Below are positions 23,276 through 32,175 of a DNA stretch of 64,000 bases, in pieces. The translations under genes were made by a program, and so were the position numbers. The notes beneath the pieces were generated by a model. That model ran no database searches. It was given only the letters and a program-made list of their open reading frames with translations, and had not been told where the DNA came from. The DNA comes from Dethiosulfovibrio salsuginis (lineage in GTDB: Bacteria; Synergistota; Synergistia; Synergistales; Dethiosulfovibrionaceae). The DNA lies in NCBI RefSeq assembly GCF_900177735.1, contig NZ_FXBB01000010.1, forward strand, positions 1 through 64,000, given 5' to 3'. How positions within the stretch are numbered: position 1 is the first letter of the stretch; each line of letters begins with the position of its first letter.

Positions 23276-24752
23276 CGAATCCCTCCTTCTGGAGCTGACA
23301 TATCCTTCTCTCCAGTGCCTCTAGGTCTCCCTGAAAATCCAGCCTGAATTTGTCCCATCCCATGCTATCGGAGCACCTTAGAGCTATCGTTCTCTCAAAT
23401 AGCTCTTCCCACTGGGAGAGGTAGGTCTCCGAAAGATACTCCCCCATCCGAGAGTTAAGCTCCAGCATTAGGGACTCGGATCTACTTGAATTACATATCT
23501 TTCTCACAAATTTCTTTACGATAATCGCCACGGAGTCCTCTTTGAGTACCCTGGAGGGGGTACCACAGAACGGGCAGCTTCTGGTTAAGATAGACCGGAT
23601 GTCCGCCCTGGCCCTCTTTCTGGTTATCTCCACCAAACCAAGATGAGTGACACCGAAAACCTTTGTCCTGCAACGGTCGTTGGCAAAAAGCTCCTCCATC
23701 CTCTGAACAAGAGCTTTTCGATCTTCCTGATAGTCCATGTCTATAAAATCGACGACAACTATCCCTCCGATCGCTCTGAGCCTCAGTTGCCAGGCTATCT
23801 CCTCCGCCGCCTCCAGGTTTGTCTGAAAAACGGTGTTTCTCAGATCGGAGTGACCGACAAATTTTCCGGTGTTTACGTCCACCACCGTCAGGGCCTCGGT
23901 CTGCTCAATCACAAGATAGGCCCCTGACTTTAGCCATACCTTCTGATCCAGAGCGGCCTCTATCTCCTTTTCCAGACCGTAGAGCTCGAAGACAGGGACA
24001 TTTCCCCGGTGAACGGAGACGGGACAGTCGATCCCTCCGGAGTATCGCTCAAGCCATTCTTCCACCTTCGACCGTTCCTCTTCGTTATCGGTTACAATCT
24101 CAAAAACCCTCTCGCTGAACTCGTCCCTCAGAACCCTGCCGGTAAGGCCAAGGTCCCTGTATATAAGACAGGGAGAGGACTGTTTAGCCGAGTTTTTCTC
24201 TATATCCTTCCAGAGGTCGAGAAGTGCGGAAAAATCGGACTCCAGAACGTCCAGTTCCGCCCCTTCCGCCGCGGTCCTGACGATAACTCCCACCGATTCC
24301 CTTTTGGCTAGCTCTTTGGCTATGGACCTTAGCCTCAATCTCTCCTCGTCTCTCTCTATTCTCTTAGATACACCTACATCCTGGGACCCTGGGACCAACA
24401 CAAGATACCTCCCAGGTAGAGATAATCTGGTGGTTACCCTAGCACCTTTGTTTTTTCTGGCGGTTTTGGTGACCTGAACTACTATATCCCCTCCAGGCTT
24501 TAGCTCGTGTCCTCGGGCATCGTTGAGATACAAAAAAGCGTTTCTCCCGTCACCTAAGTTTACAAAAGAGGCGTTCATCCCAGGCAAGACGCTTTCTACA
24601 CGGGCTTTGTATATCTCTCCGCTCTTCTGCCGCTCCCACATTCTCTCGATGAAAAGCTCTCTGAGCCTTTCACCTTCAACTATGGCTACCCTCATTTCTT
24701 CGGGATCAAGGGTATTCGCCAGTATCCTTATATCTTTATCCTCTGAGGACAA
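23256..24752 (-). CDS. rng: Ribonuclease E/G family endoribonuclease
   Basis: Endoribonuclease acting on 5'-monophosphorylated single-stranded RNA in mRNA decay and rRNA processing. The 498-residue length and absence of a long C-terminal scaffold match RNase G rather than RNase E. An S1 domain lies at about 40-115, the catalytic aspartate region is VVDVNTGKF and VVDFIDMDYQED, and the Zn-link is CPFCGTPS. Start is TTG at 24752, with AGGTG 7 nt upstream; no ATG fits better. Confidence 0.93.
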   Translation of the reverse strand: MSSEDKDIRILANTLDPEEMRVAIVEGERLRELFIERMWERQKSGEIYKARVESVLPGMNASFVNLGDGRNAFLYLNDARGHELKPGGDIVVQVTKTARKNKGARVTTRLSLPGRYLVLVPGSQDVGVSKRIERDEERLRLRSIAKELAKRESVGVIVRTAAEGAELDVLESDFSALLDLWKDIEKNSAKQSSPCLIYRDLGLTGRVLRDEFSERVFEIVTDNEEERSKVEEWLERYSGGIDCPVSVHRGNVPVFELYGLEKEIEAALDQKVWLKSGAYLVIEQTEALTVVDVNTGKFVGHSDLRNTVFQTNLEAAEEIAWQLRLRAIGGIVVVDFIDMDYQEDRKALVQRMEELFANDRCRTKVFGVTHLGLVEITRKRARADIRSILTRSCPFCGTPSRVLKEDSVAIIVKKFVRKICNSSRSESLMLELNSRMGEYLSETYLSQWEELFERTIALRCSDSMGWDKFRLDFQGDLEALERRICQLQKEGFVVYSTN

Positions 24753-24766
24753 AATTAAACACCTCT

Positions 24767-25390
24767 CTAAATACCACCAGAATAGGATGAGATCAAATGT
24801 TTTACCGATTTAGAGTCCCCATCCCAAAGGCCTACCGAAAGTCTGGCAATACGGATATCGGTCCATCCCTGTATGATATTCTCCCCTACAAGGGCTTTCA
24901 CAATTTTTCCAGGACCGTTTTGGGAGGGGTCGCCGATAGTCAGTTTGACCTCGGTGGACGTAGGAAGCCAGCTATAAAGCAAGCCGTCCCAGGGATCTTT
25001 GTTCTCCAAAAGCTGGACTAAATCCCTGAAAACAGCCTCCTTCTGGGGCCTTACCAGATATTCCCCCGCATCGCATAGCTTGTTAAGCGCCTTTCCCTCG
25101 ACCTCTTCCCAGGCCAGAACCGATAGCCCTTCAGGCAGGCAGGAGTTAAAACGGTCCAGGTCCTCTGGGTTCCAGTTTGAAAACCATATCTCCCCAGGCT
25201 CAGCGCAGGCGACTACCCCTACAGGAAGGGCTGGGCCAAGGGATATTTTAGGGTGGGGAGAAAAACCTTCCGTCTGGTCTATCGCCATACCCGCCCGTCT
25301 GGCCGATCTAGAGAGGATCTGAGGCAGGTCGACGTGGCGGATAAAGCAAAAGGGACCTCTTTTTGAGAAAAGCATCCTGACTCTAGCCAT
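24767..25390 (-). CDS. TIGR03936 family radical SAM-associated protein (DUF2344)
   Basis: A 207-residue protein of the DUF2344/TIGR03936 family, function unknown. Typical segments are FIRHVDLPQILSRSARRAG and SPHPKISLGPALPVG. The family is encoded next to, or fused with, TIGR03960 radical SAM proteins and often beside RNase G, exactly as here. The ATG at 25390 is chosen because GGAGGT is 7 nt upstream; an upstream in-frame ATG at 25438 has no such site. ATGGCTAG overlaps the upstream stop by 8 bp, so the two proteins are probably translationally coupled. Confidence 0.88.
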   Translation of the reverse strand: MARVRMLFSKRGPFCFIRHVDLPQILSRSARRAGMAIDQTEGFSPHPKISLGPALPVGVVACAEPGEIWFSNWNPEDLDRFNSCLPEGLSVLAWEEVEGKALNKLCDAGEYLVRPQKEAVFRDLVQLLENKDPWDGLLYSWLPTSTEVKLTIGDPSQNGPGKIVKALVGENIIQGWTDIRIARLSVGLWDGDSKSVKHLISSYSGGI

Positions 25391-27209
25391 TTTGTTTACC
25401 TCCATGATACCAGTTACAGCCGTTGGACTGCCATCCACAGCAGGAGCAGGAGCCCTCTCGACAGTCGACGGTAAGGGCCTCTAACTTAGATTTCTCCCTT
25501 TCCCTCCACAAAAACTCCCTGGTAACCCCGCAGTCTATGTGATCCCAGGGAAAGCCCTCGTCCTTAGGTCTCTCCCTGTTGGCATACCAAGCTGGGTCCA
25601 CAGAACAGTCGGAGAAGGCCTGTTGCCAGATGGATAGGTTAAAGGTCTCGGACCAACCGTCGAATCTAGCTCCGATTTTCCACGCTCTATCAATAACCTC
25701 GCCAAGCCTGCGATCCCCTCTTGCCATAACCCCTTCTATGAAAGACTGAGATGGCTCGTGATATTTAAGGGATATCTTTCTATTTTTAACCCTACTCTTC
25801 AGCCATCTTCCCTTATCCCTGAAACTCTCCATGCTGTCCTGAGGCTCCCATTGAAAAGGAGTATGAGGTTTAGGGACAAACCCGGCTACCGAGACGTTTA
25901 TGTCCGCTCTCCTCTTCATAGATCTTCCTATGGCTACAGCTCTCTCCGCGATGTCTATAATCCCCTTTAGATCGTCGTAGGTCTCAGTAGGAAGGCCCAT
26001 CATGAAATAAAGCTTCATTCTCTCCCAGCCGTGATCGAAGGCTGATCGAATAGACTCTTCTACGTTCTCCTCCGAAACCCCTTTGTTTATGACGTCCCTT
26101 ATTCTCTGGGTCCCTCCCTCTGGAGCTAAGGTCAGACCGCTTTTTTTCATCACGTCGAGACCGGAGGCGAGAGAGAGGGAGAAGTTGTCCATTCTGAGAC
26201 TAGGGAGGCTGAGTTTCATGTCCTTTTCCTCCATAAGAGGCTTTAAAGCCATGATAGTCTCCTCTATATGGGGATAGTCACAGCTAGCCAGAGATACCAA
26301 GCTGATCTCGTCCCATCCGGTGGAGTCCGCTAGACGGCTTACGGTCTCCACCACCTTTTGGGGAGACCTTTCCCTTATAGGCCTGTATATCATTCCCGCC
26401 TGACAGAACCTACATCCTCTGGAGCATCCTCTGAAAAGCTCGACGGCGATACGATCGTGAAGTATGCTCGAGGAAGGGACTATAGCCGAGTCGGGACAGA
26501 TAGAGTCCATATCAGGGGCTATTACCCGACGAAAAGGGGCGGAAATACCGGAAAAAGACGCCCCCAGAGGGGAGAATTCCCAGTTCAGGACGGAAGGTGC
26601 GTAGACCCCCGGTATCTCGGAGGCCAATTTGAGCCGGTCCTGTCTGTTCATTCCTTTGGTCTCAGAAAGCATGAGCAGCAGATCGGGCAACATAGCCTCT
26701 CCGTCGCCTAAGCAGAATAGGTCTACGAAATCGGAGATAGGCTCCGGAGAGAGGGCCCCTGGACCTCCAGCTATAACCAGAGGGACGCTATCCCCTCTGT
26801 CCGCCGATTTTAAGGGGATGTCCCCGAGATCCAACATCGTCAGTATATTGGTAAAGGAGAGTTCGTACTGGAGCGTAAAACCGACAACGTCAAAATCGCT
26901 TAAAGATCGATCGCTTTCCAGAGACCCAAGCTGAACGCCTCTGTGTCTCATCTCTTTTTCCATGTCTATCCATGGGCAATAAGCTCTTTCCACGTCAATT
27001 TCGTCTATTTTTTTTATCATGTCGTATAAAAGCTGAAACCCAAGGTAGCTCATTCCGACCTCGTACACATCGGGGAAACATAGGCACATCCTCAGAGAAG
27101 GGCTTTCTTTAGGGGCGATCTTCCCCCATTCTCCTCCGGCGTAACGAGAGGGACGACTGACCGAAGCCATAGCGTCCCATCTCCGGTCGTTCCATTCTTT
27201 AAAAACCAT
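25383..27209 (-). CDS. TIGR03960 family radical SAM protein
   Basis: A radical SAM protein of unknown reaction. The 4Fe-4S cluster motif is CSRGCRFCQAG near the middle of the chain, preceded by a B12-binding-like alpha/beta domain and followed by the radical SAM barrel (APEGGTQRIRD, MMGLPTE). The C-terminus carries a cysteine-rich stretch (CREGSCSCCGW). Start ATG 27209 has GGGAG 8 nt upstream; an ATG at 27227 lacks one. The neighbour TIGR03936 and RNase G genes suggest a role linked to RNA or ribosome modification, which is inference only. Confidence 0.9.
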   Translation of the reverse strand: MVFKEWNDRRWDAMASVSRPSRYAGGEWGKIAPKESPSLRMCLCFPDVYEVGMSYLGFQLLYDMIKKIDEIDVERAYCPWIDMEKEMRHRGVQLGSLESDRSLSDFDVVGFTLQYELSFTNILTMLDLGDIPLKSADRGDSVPLVIAGGPGALSPEPISDFVDLFCLGDGEAMLPDLLLMLSETKGMNRQDRLKLASEIPGVYAPSVLNWEFSPLGASFSGISAPFRRVIAPDMDSICPDSAIVPSSSILHDRIAVELFRGCSRGCRFCQAGMIYRPIRERSPQKVVETVSRLADSTGWDEISLVSLASCDYPHIEETIMALKPLMEEKDMKLSLPSLRMDNFSLSLASGLDVMKKSGLTLAPEGGTQRIRDVINKGVSEENVEESIRSAFDHGWERMKLYFMMGLPTETYDDLKGIIDIAERAVAIGRSMKRRADINVSVAGFVPKPHTPFQWEPQDSMESFRDKGRWLKSRVKNRKISLKYHEPSQSFIEGVMARGDRRLGEVIDRAWKIGARFDGWSETFNLSIWQQAFSDCSVDPAWYANRERPKDEGFPWDHIDCGVTREFLWREREKSKLEALTVDCREGSCSCCGWQSNGCNWYHGGKQNG

Positions 27210-27249
27210 AAAATTAGCTCCCATCATCCATCATCTATAGGGAACCTCT

Positions 27250-27267
27250 AAAAACTCACCGTTGAGT
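27250..27267 (-). terminator. Short intrinsic terminator of the structured RNA
   Basis: ACTCA and TGAGT form a 5-bp stem around a 4-nt loop, followed by five T residues on the minus strand. The stem is short, so termination may be partial and allow read-through to the radical SAM gene. Confidence 0.45.
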
Positions 27268-27463
27268 CCCCTCGGAGAGACCGTCCCGCCTACGCCCTGG
27301 CCCAATCGTATACTCGACCTGCCTGTTACGTACGAACCGCCTCAGAGGGCACGTCCTGTGGCCCCTCGGCTTGGGGCGACCTCCTGTCGCCCCATTCGTA
27401 CTACAGCATACGGGATCTAGGCTCCGTCGGAACGATCTCTCCGAGGATCAGATTTTCTAGAGA
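27250..27463 (-). ncRNA. Highly structured RNA element downstream of rodA (6S-like?)
   Basis: About 210 nt between the rodA stop and the radical SAM gene. On the minus strand, 27446-27429 can pair with 27287-27270 over 18 bp (G-U pairs included). Inside are a 7-bp helix (27401-27395 with 27336-27330) and two GC-rich hairpins (27393-27373 and 27370-27339). A short hairpin with a T5 tract (27267-27250) could end the RNA. The closing helix and adjoining bases resemble 6S RNA, but the double-hairpin tip does not, so the family is undecided. It could also be a processed 3' end of the rodA transcript. Confidence 0.6.
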
Positions 27464-27467
27464 TCCT

Positions 27468-28592
27468 TTATGTATCGTATTGATTCCTCTCCATTTCGTC
27501 GGTCAACCCCACGCTGATAACCAGACCTATGGCGATAAAGACCGACACAAGGGCACTTCCGCCGTAGCTCAAAAAGGGAAGGGGAGCACCGGTAACAGGA
27601 AGAAGTCCTATGCTCATTCCGACCGACTCCACGGTTTGAAACCAGATCCATCCAGTCAAGGCACCTACTAGTACCTTACCTCTACGGTCTTTGCTTTTTA
27701 TCGCTATGGAGATCATTCTCCACATGACGAAAGCGAACAGGGCAAGGACTAAAAGACATCCCAAGAACCCCCACTCCTCGGAAAAGACACTGAAGATAAA
27801 ATCGGTGTGAGGCTCTGGGAGAAATTTTAACTTGCTCTGAGTACCGTTCATAAAACCCTTTCCCCAGAGAGAGCCGGATCCTACCGCTATTCGGGACTGT
27901 ATGACGTTATAGCCCGCACCGAGTGGGTCGGACTCTGGGTTAATAAAAACCAGCAACCTCTGTTTTTGGTAGGATTTCAATCCGTGCCAAGCAAAGGGCA
28001 ATATAGCTAGCCCAATTCCTATAAGCCCTAACAGATGTCTTTTTCTGGCTCCTCCCACTATCAAGGCGGAAAAGATCACGGTGAAATAGACCAAAGAGGT
28101 CCCTAAATCGGGCTGTATCAGTATCAGAAAGGCGGATAAACCGCCGAGGGCCCAGACCTTGGCGAAGTCGATTAGGTCGGTCATCTCTTTGTAGGCCATA
28201 AACTTAGCGAGAAACAAAGATAGCAGTATTTTACCTGGCTCAGAGGGCTGTATTCTGATTGGCCCGACAGAAAGCCATCTAAGAGCTCCCTTTGAGACCT
28301 CTCCTTGAACCATCATAAACAGGAGAAAAAGTATTAGAACCCCGTAGAGAATGTAGCTTGATTTAACGATAGACCTATATCCAATTTTTACTATCAAGAG
28401 GGAAATCAAAAGGGAAAGCCCGCCCCAGACCAGCTGGCGACGGGCGAGAGCCAAGCCGCTGACGTTAACTCCCGATGCGGCACTGTATATGGACATAATG
28501 CCTATAGAGGTCAAGGCCAAAACCGCTATGATGAGGGGTATATCGATGGCTCGGAGAAGTCCGACCGAAGAGCCTCTCTCCTCAGACATCAT
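27468..28592 (-). CDS. rodA: Rod shape-determining protein RodA
   Basis: SEDS-family peptidoglycan glycosyltransferase that polymerises lipid II for lateral wall growth with its partner PBP2, encoded three genes upstream of the min genes. The 374-residue protein has about 10 membrane segments and the family segments ILIQPDLGTSLVY and ESDPLGAGYNVIQS; the last loop reads FLSYGGSALV. It overlaps minE by 11 bp. The location after minCDE ties cell elongation to division-site placement genes. Confidence 0.95.
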   Translation of the reverse strand: MMSEERGSSVGLLRAIDIPLIIAVLALTSIGIMSIYSAASGVNVSGLALARRQLVWGGLSLLISLLIVKIGYRSIVKSSYILYGVLILFLLFMMVQGEVSKGALRWLSVGPIRIQPSEPGKILLSLFLAKFMAYKEMTDLIDFAKVWALGGLSAFLILIQPDLGTSLVYFTVIFSALIVGGARKRHLLGLIGIGLAILPFAWHGLKSYQKQRLLVFINPESDPLGAGYNVIQSRIAVGSGSLWGKGFMNGTQSKLKFLPEPHTDFIFSVFSEEWGFLGCLLVLALFAFVMWRMISIAIKSKDRRGKVLVGALTGWIWFQTVESVGMSIGLLPVTGAPLPFLSYGGSALVSVFIAIGLVISVGLTDEMERNQYDT

Positions 28593-28857
28593 CTCCCCCT
28601 CTTTTAGTCCTTTTCATGCAGGTAACAGGTATATTAGCCACTAGAGCGACTTTTTTACCCTCCCTGTCGAAATCCATCTCTATGTTTTCCGTGTCTACGT
28701 CCATATAGGACGATATAACCGATATAAGGTCCTTCCTGAGTCGCTCCATGACCTCTGGGGATATGTCTGATCTATCGTGGATCAAAACCAGTTGAAGCCT
28801 TTCCTTAGCGACGGACTGGGATTTTTTCTTCCCAAATATTGTATCTAAAAAAGTCAT
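28582..28857 (-). CDS. minE: Cell division topological specificity factor MinE
   Basis: MinE stimulates the MinD ATPase and produces the pole-to-pole oscillation that keeps MinC away from midcell. The 91-residue protein starts MTFLDTIFGKKKS (membrane-targeting helix), then AKERLQLVLIHDR (anti-MinCD segment), and ends in the beta-strand dimerisation domain. It follows minD by 10 bp. Confidence 0.95.
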   Translation of the reverse strand: MTFLDTIFGKKKSQSVAKERLQLVLIHDRSDISPEVMERLRKDLISVISSYMDVDTENIEMDFDREGKKVALVANIPVTCMKRTKRGGDDV

Positions 28858-28867
28858 CGATTTATCC

Positions 28868-29671
28868 CTACTTCCTTAAAAACAGCTTTCGGAAGCCGTC
28901 CAGAATGCCGCCTTTAGAGAGGTGCTCCATCTCCATAAAAGGTATTTCCTCGCCTACGATACGGCCAGCTATGTTTGCGAAAGCTTTAGCGGCAGGAGAT
29001 TCATCCCCTAGAGTCAGAGGTTCTCCTCTGTTGGAGGAGGTTACCACCGATTCGTCCTCCGGCACTATACCGGCCAGATCAACCGCAAGGATATCGAGCA
29101 CATCGCTTACCGATAGCATATCGCCCTTTTGAACCATCTGAGGCCTTATCCTGTTTACTATCAATTTTATTGGCATTTTTCCGAGAGACTCTAACATCCC
29201 TATAATGCGATCGGCGTCCCTTACGGCGGAGACGTCAGGGGTGGTCACTACCAGAGCTTCTCTAGCACCGGCGGCGGCGTTCTGGAAACCTCCCTCTATG
29301 CCTGCAGGACTGTCCAGCACCACAAAATCAAAGTCTTTTTTGAGCTCATCGCATAGAGATTTCATCTGATCCGGCAACACAGAGTCCTTGGTCCTAGTCT
29401 GGGCGGCGGGGAGCATGTAAAGACCTTCTACCCTTTTGTCTTTAACCATAGCCTGCCTTAAAGAGCAGGTTCCCTCCACCACGTCCACCAGGTTGTACAG
29501 TATACGATTCTCCAACCCCAGGATAACGTCCAAATTTCTGAGACCTATGTCGGCGTCTACCGCTACGACTTTATATCCCCTTTTAGCCAGGGCCATAGAG
29601 ACGTTGGCGGTAGTAGTTGTCTTGCCAACCCCTCCCTTACCTGAAGTAACAACTATCACCCTTGCGTCCAA
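28868..29671 (-). CDS. minD: Septum site-determining protein MinD
   Basis: Membrane-associated ATPase that recruits MinC and responds to MinE. The deviant Walker A is SGKGGVGKTTT, followed by VVAVDADIGLRN and VVLDSPAGIEGG; the C-terminus ends in a basic amphipathic helix (GFRKLFLRK) for membrane binding. I prefer the TTG start at 29671 (MDARVIVVTSGKGG, 267 residues), with AGGGG about 9 nt upstream; an ATG at 29680 is possible but would overlap that purine tract. Confidence 0.96.
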   Translation of the reverse strand: MDARVIVVTSGKGGVGKTTTTANVSMALAKRGYKVVAVDADIGLRNLDVILGLENRILYNLVDVVEGTCSLRQAMVKDKRVEGLYMLPAAQTRTKDSVLPDQMKSLCDELKKDFDFVVLDSPAGIEGGFQNAAAGAREALVVTTPDVSAVRDADRIIGMLESLGKMPIKLIVNRIRPQMVQKGDMLSVSDVLDILAVDLAGIVPEDESVVTSSNRGEPLTLGDESPAAKAFANIAGRIVGEEIPFMEMEHLSKGGILDGFRKLFLRK

Positions 29672-29698
29672 AAGCCACATCCCCTATCAAAAATATAA

Positions 29699-30373
29699 TT
29701 ATTTTCTTTCGGTTATCTGGAAAGAACCTCTCTCTACGGAGATTATCACCGGTCTGCCCCACCAACTATGATCGGAGAGATCTACGTCGTTGCTTACCTT
29801 ATTGCCTATCCTGATCTGTCTGGCGTTAAAGTTATCGGCGGTTATAAAACGTCTGTCATCTCCGTCCGCCCCTGCGTGGACAACACCTGAAAGACGGCCA
29901 AAGACGCATACGTTTCCGGTTGCCGAGACTTCGGCTCCGTCGTGGACGTTTCCCATCACTAGCACATCTCCAGGATGGGATATTCTCTGCCCTGATCGAA
30001 GGGACCTGTCTATAACTAGAGCGTCATAATCTTGAGAGTCTATCTGAGCAGGAGGAAACTCTAACTTGAAGCCGCTATTGGAGATCAAATCCCTTGCAGC
30101 TGAGTTTTCGCACCTCCAGAAAGAAACCTTGAGGGATTCTCCCCAGATCAAACGCTGGAGGAGAAAGACCAGCTCCTGTTCATCGACAGGGCGAGTTCCG
30201 GTATCGACTATTATATCCATACCGGAGACCATAGCAGAGGCTTCTTTCAGAAGCAAGCGAGCGTCTTCGATGACCTTATCGATTGGGACATCGTCGGGGA
30301 TTATCAGTCTCAAGCCGTTTCCACTTCCCTTAAGCAAAACGGCACCAGTCTGTTTATTTGTCAAAACTGCCAC
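29699..30373 (-). CDS. minC: Septum site-determining protein MinC
   Basis: Inhibitor of FtsZ polymerisation, recruited by MinD. The 224-residue protein has an N-terminal FtsZ-interacting domain and the C-terminal beta-helix typical of MinC (GDVLVMGNVHDGAEVSATG, GRLSGVVHAGADGD). The start is GTG at 30373; an in-frame TAG two codons earlier excludes any longer form. The only good ribosome-binding site (30397-30404) is about 24 nt away, across a 7-bp hairpin (see findings). Confidence 0.94.
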   Translation of the reverse strand: MAVLTNKQTGAVLLKGSGNGLRLIIPDDVPIDKVIEDARLLLKEASAMVSGMDIIVDTGTRPVDEQELVFLLQRLIWGESLKVSFWRCENSAARDLISNSGFKLEFPPAQIDSQDYDALVIDRSLRSGQRISHPGDVLVMGNVHDGAEVSATGNVCVFGRLSGVVHAGADGDDRRFITADNFNARQIRIGNKVSNDVDLSDHSWWGRPVIISVERGSFQITERK

Positions 30374-30405
30374 CTGCTACACGTTATTAGCAGGTTCACC
30401 TCCCT

Positions 30406-32175
30406 TCATTTAGGCTGACTCTGTGTTACAGAACCTCCGTCGTGTTTTACCAGATAGGCGAGAATTTCTCCGACTAAAGGAGCGGCGGCGGTACTGCCGT
30501 GAAGCCCAGCCTCGACGTAGGCTATGGCCACGTACTTAGGGTTTTCCGCCGGAGCGTAACCGGCAAAAGCGGCATGGTCATCCCCATGGGAGTTCTGTAC
30601 CGTACTGGTCTTTCCCGCTATAGACACCCCAAAAATTGCGGCTCTCCTTCCGGTTCCACCGGAAGAGACGACGGCGTCCATACCTCTTTGTATTATGCCC
30701 AAAATCTCGGGATCCAGTCCGACGTCCACAGGCTCCTCCGAGATACCTTTTAAAAGATGAGGCCGTGATATTTTGCCCGATGCGACAACGCCAAACTGCC
30801 GTAGTATCTGAATTGGGGTCATAAGGAGAAATCCCTGTCCTATGGAATAGTTAACCGTATCCCCTTTATACCATCTCTCTCCAAATCTTTTTTCCTTCCA
30901 TTCCCTTCCCGCCGCCGTTCCTGCCAATTCTCCAGGCAGGTCGATACCGGTCAACTCGCCTATGCCGAAAAGCTTTCCCCATTTTATCAGGTTATCTATG
31001 CCCACTTTCTGCCCCACTTCGTAGAAGTAGACATCGCAGGAGTCCCTTAGGGCCTCTATTACGTTTACATTACCGTGGCCCCAGCTTCTGTGGCAACGAA
31101 ATACCTGATTGCCAAGCTCGTAACTGCCAGAACAAAAGTAGGTGGTCCTGGGATTAACGGCTCCTTCAGCAAGGGCGGCATAGGCTATGACGCTCTTGTA
31201 GACCGAACCAGGAGCGTAAAGACCGGCGATAGCCCTGTTGATCATCGGCTTGTCCTTGTCGTTAATGAGATCTCGCCATTCCTTACCGGCCACCCCCCAG
31301 GAGAGAGGGTTGACGTCAAATGTGGGGCTTGAAAAAAGGACCTTTATCTCACCGGTAGCTATCTCCATAGCTATTATTGAGCCTCTTTTTTCGCCCATAA
31401 CCTCCGCCGCCAATCGCTGGGCCCCTAGATCTACGGTTAAAACTAAGTCCTCACCGGGAACCGGTTTTCTGCTGGATATGGATCGGACAAAACGACCTCT
31501 GGCGTCCACCTCTATCACCTGAAAACCGGGGTATCCCTGAAGGCGATCCTCGTAAAACCTCTCGACTCCACCTTTGCCGATAACGTCTCCACCTATATAC
31601 CTGGACCTGGCTCCTCCTTCACCCATGGACTGCAACTCTCTGTCGGATATCTCTCCCACATATCCAAGGGCATGGCACAAAAGAGAGCCAACAGGGTAAA
31701 TTCTCCTCCATACAGGAAGGTGGAATATCTGAGAGGGAAAGTCACCGTCGGAGGTCAGATCGGTCATCTGGGCTAGGGTAAGGTTTTTTAACAGGACCAC
31801 AGAACGGTAGGGAGCGACGTACTGATCTTTCATCCTTTTCTCTAGATCTCCCTCGGTAAGAGGGATACCATGACGACCTAGAAGGGAGGCAAAGCCCTCT
31901 AATACGCCTTCCTTTTTCAGATCAAGGGGATAACCGACTATGTCAAAGGTTAGGACGTTACTCGCCAAAGACACCATGTTCGTGTCGTAGATTTCCCCTC
32001 TAACAGGAGGTATCCTCATGACCCTTAGCTTATTTGAAATAGCCAACTGAACGTATCTGTCCGATTGAAAGACCTGAAAATGAAACAAAGCGGCCAGGAG
32101 GAGCACAAGGGAACCGGCGGATATAAATCTCAAGAAGCGCAAACGGCTGTCGGTTATAGACCTATCGTCAAACAT
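30406..32175 (-). CDS. mrdA: Penicillin-binding protein 2 (elongasome transpeptidase)
   Basis: Transpeptidase that cross-links lateral-wall peptidoglycan with RodA. The 589-residue protein has one N-terminal membrane helix, a PBP dimerisation domain, and a transpeptidase domain with the active serine in GSVYKS, SCD as second motif, and KTST where most PBP2 proteins have KTGT. It overlaps the end of mreD by 8 bp and follows mreBCD, the usual elongasome order. Confidence 0.95.
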   Translation of the reverse strand: MFDDRSITDSRLRFLRFISAGSLVLLLAALFHFQVFQSDRYVQLAISNKLRVMRIPPVRGEIYDTNMVSLASNVLTFDIVGYPLDLKKEGVLEGFASLLGRHGIPLTEGDLEKRMKDQYVAPYRSVVLLKNLTLAQMTDLTSDGDFPSQIFHLPVWRRIYPVGSLLCHALGYVGEISDRELQSMGEGGARSRYIGGDVIGKGGVERFYEDRLQGYPGFQVIEVDARGRFVRSISSRKPVPGEDLVLTVDLGAQRLAAEVMGEKRGSIIAMEIATGEIKVLFSSPTFDVNPLSWGVAGKEWRDLINDKDKPMINRAIAGLYAPGSVYKSVIAYAALAEGAVNPRTTYFCSGSYELGNQVFRCHRSWGHGNVNVIEALRDSCDVYFYEVGQKVGIDNLIKWGKLFGIGELTGIDLPGELAGTAAGREWKEKRFGERWYKGDTVNYSIGQGFLLMTPIQILRQFGVVASGKISRPHLLKGISEEPVDVGLDPEILGIIQRGMDAVVSSGGTGRRAAIFGVSIAGKTSTVQNSHGDDHAAFAGYAPAENPKYVAIAYVEAGLHGSTAAAPLVGEILAYLVKHDGGSVTQSQPK

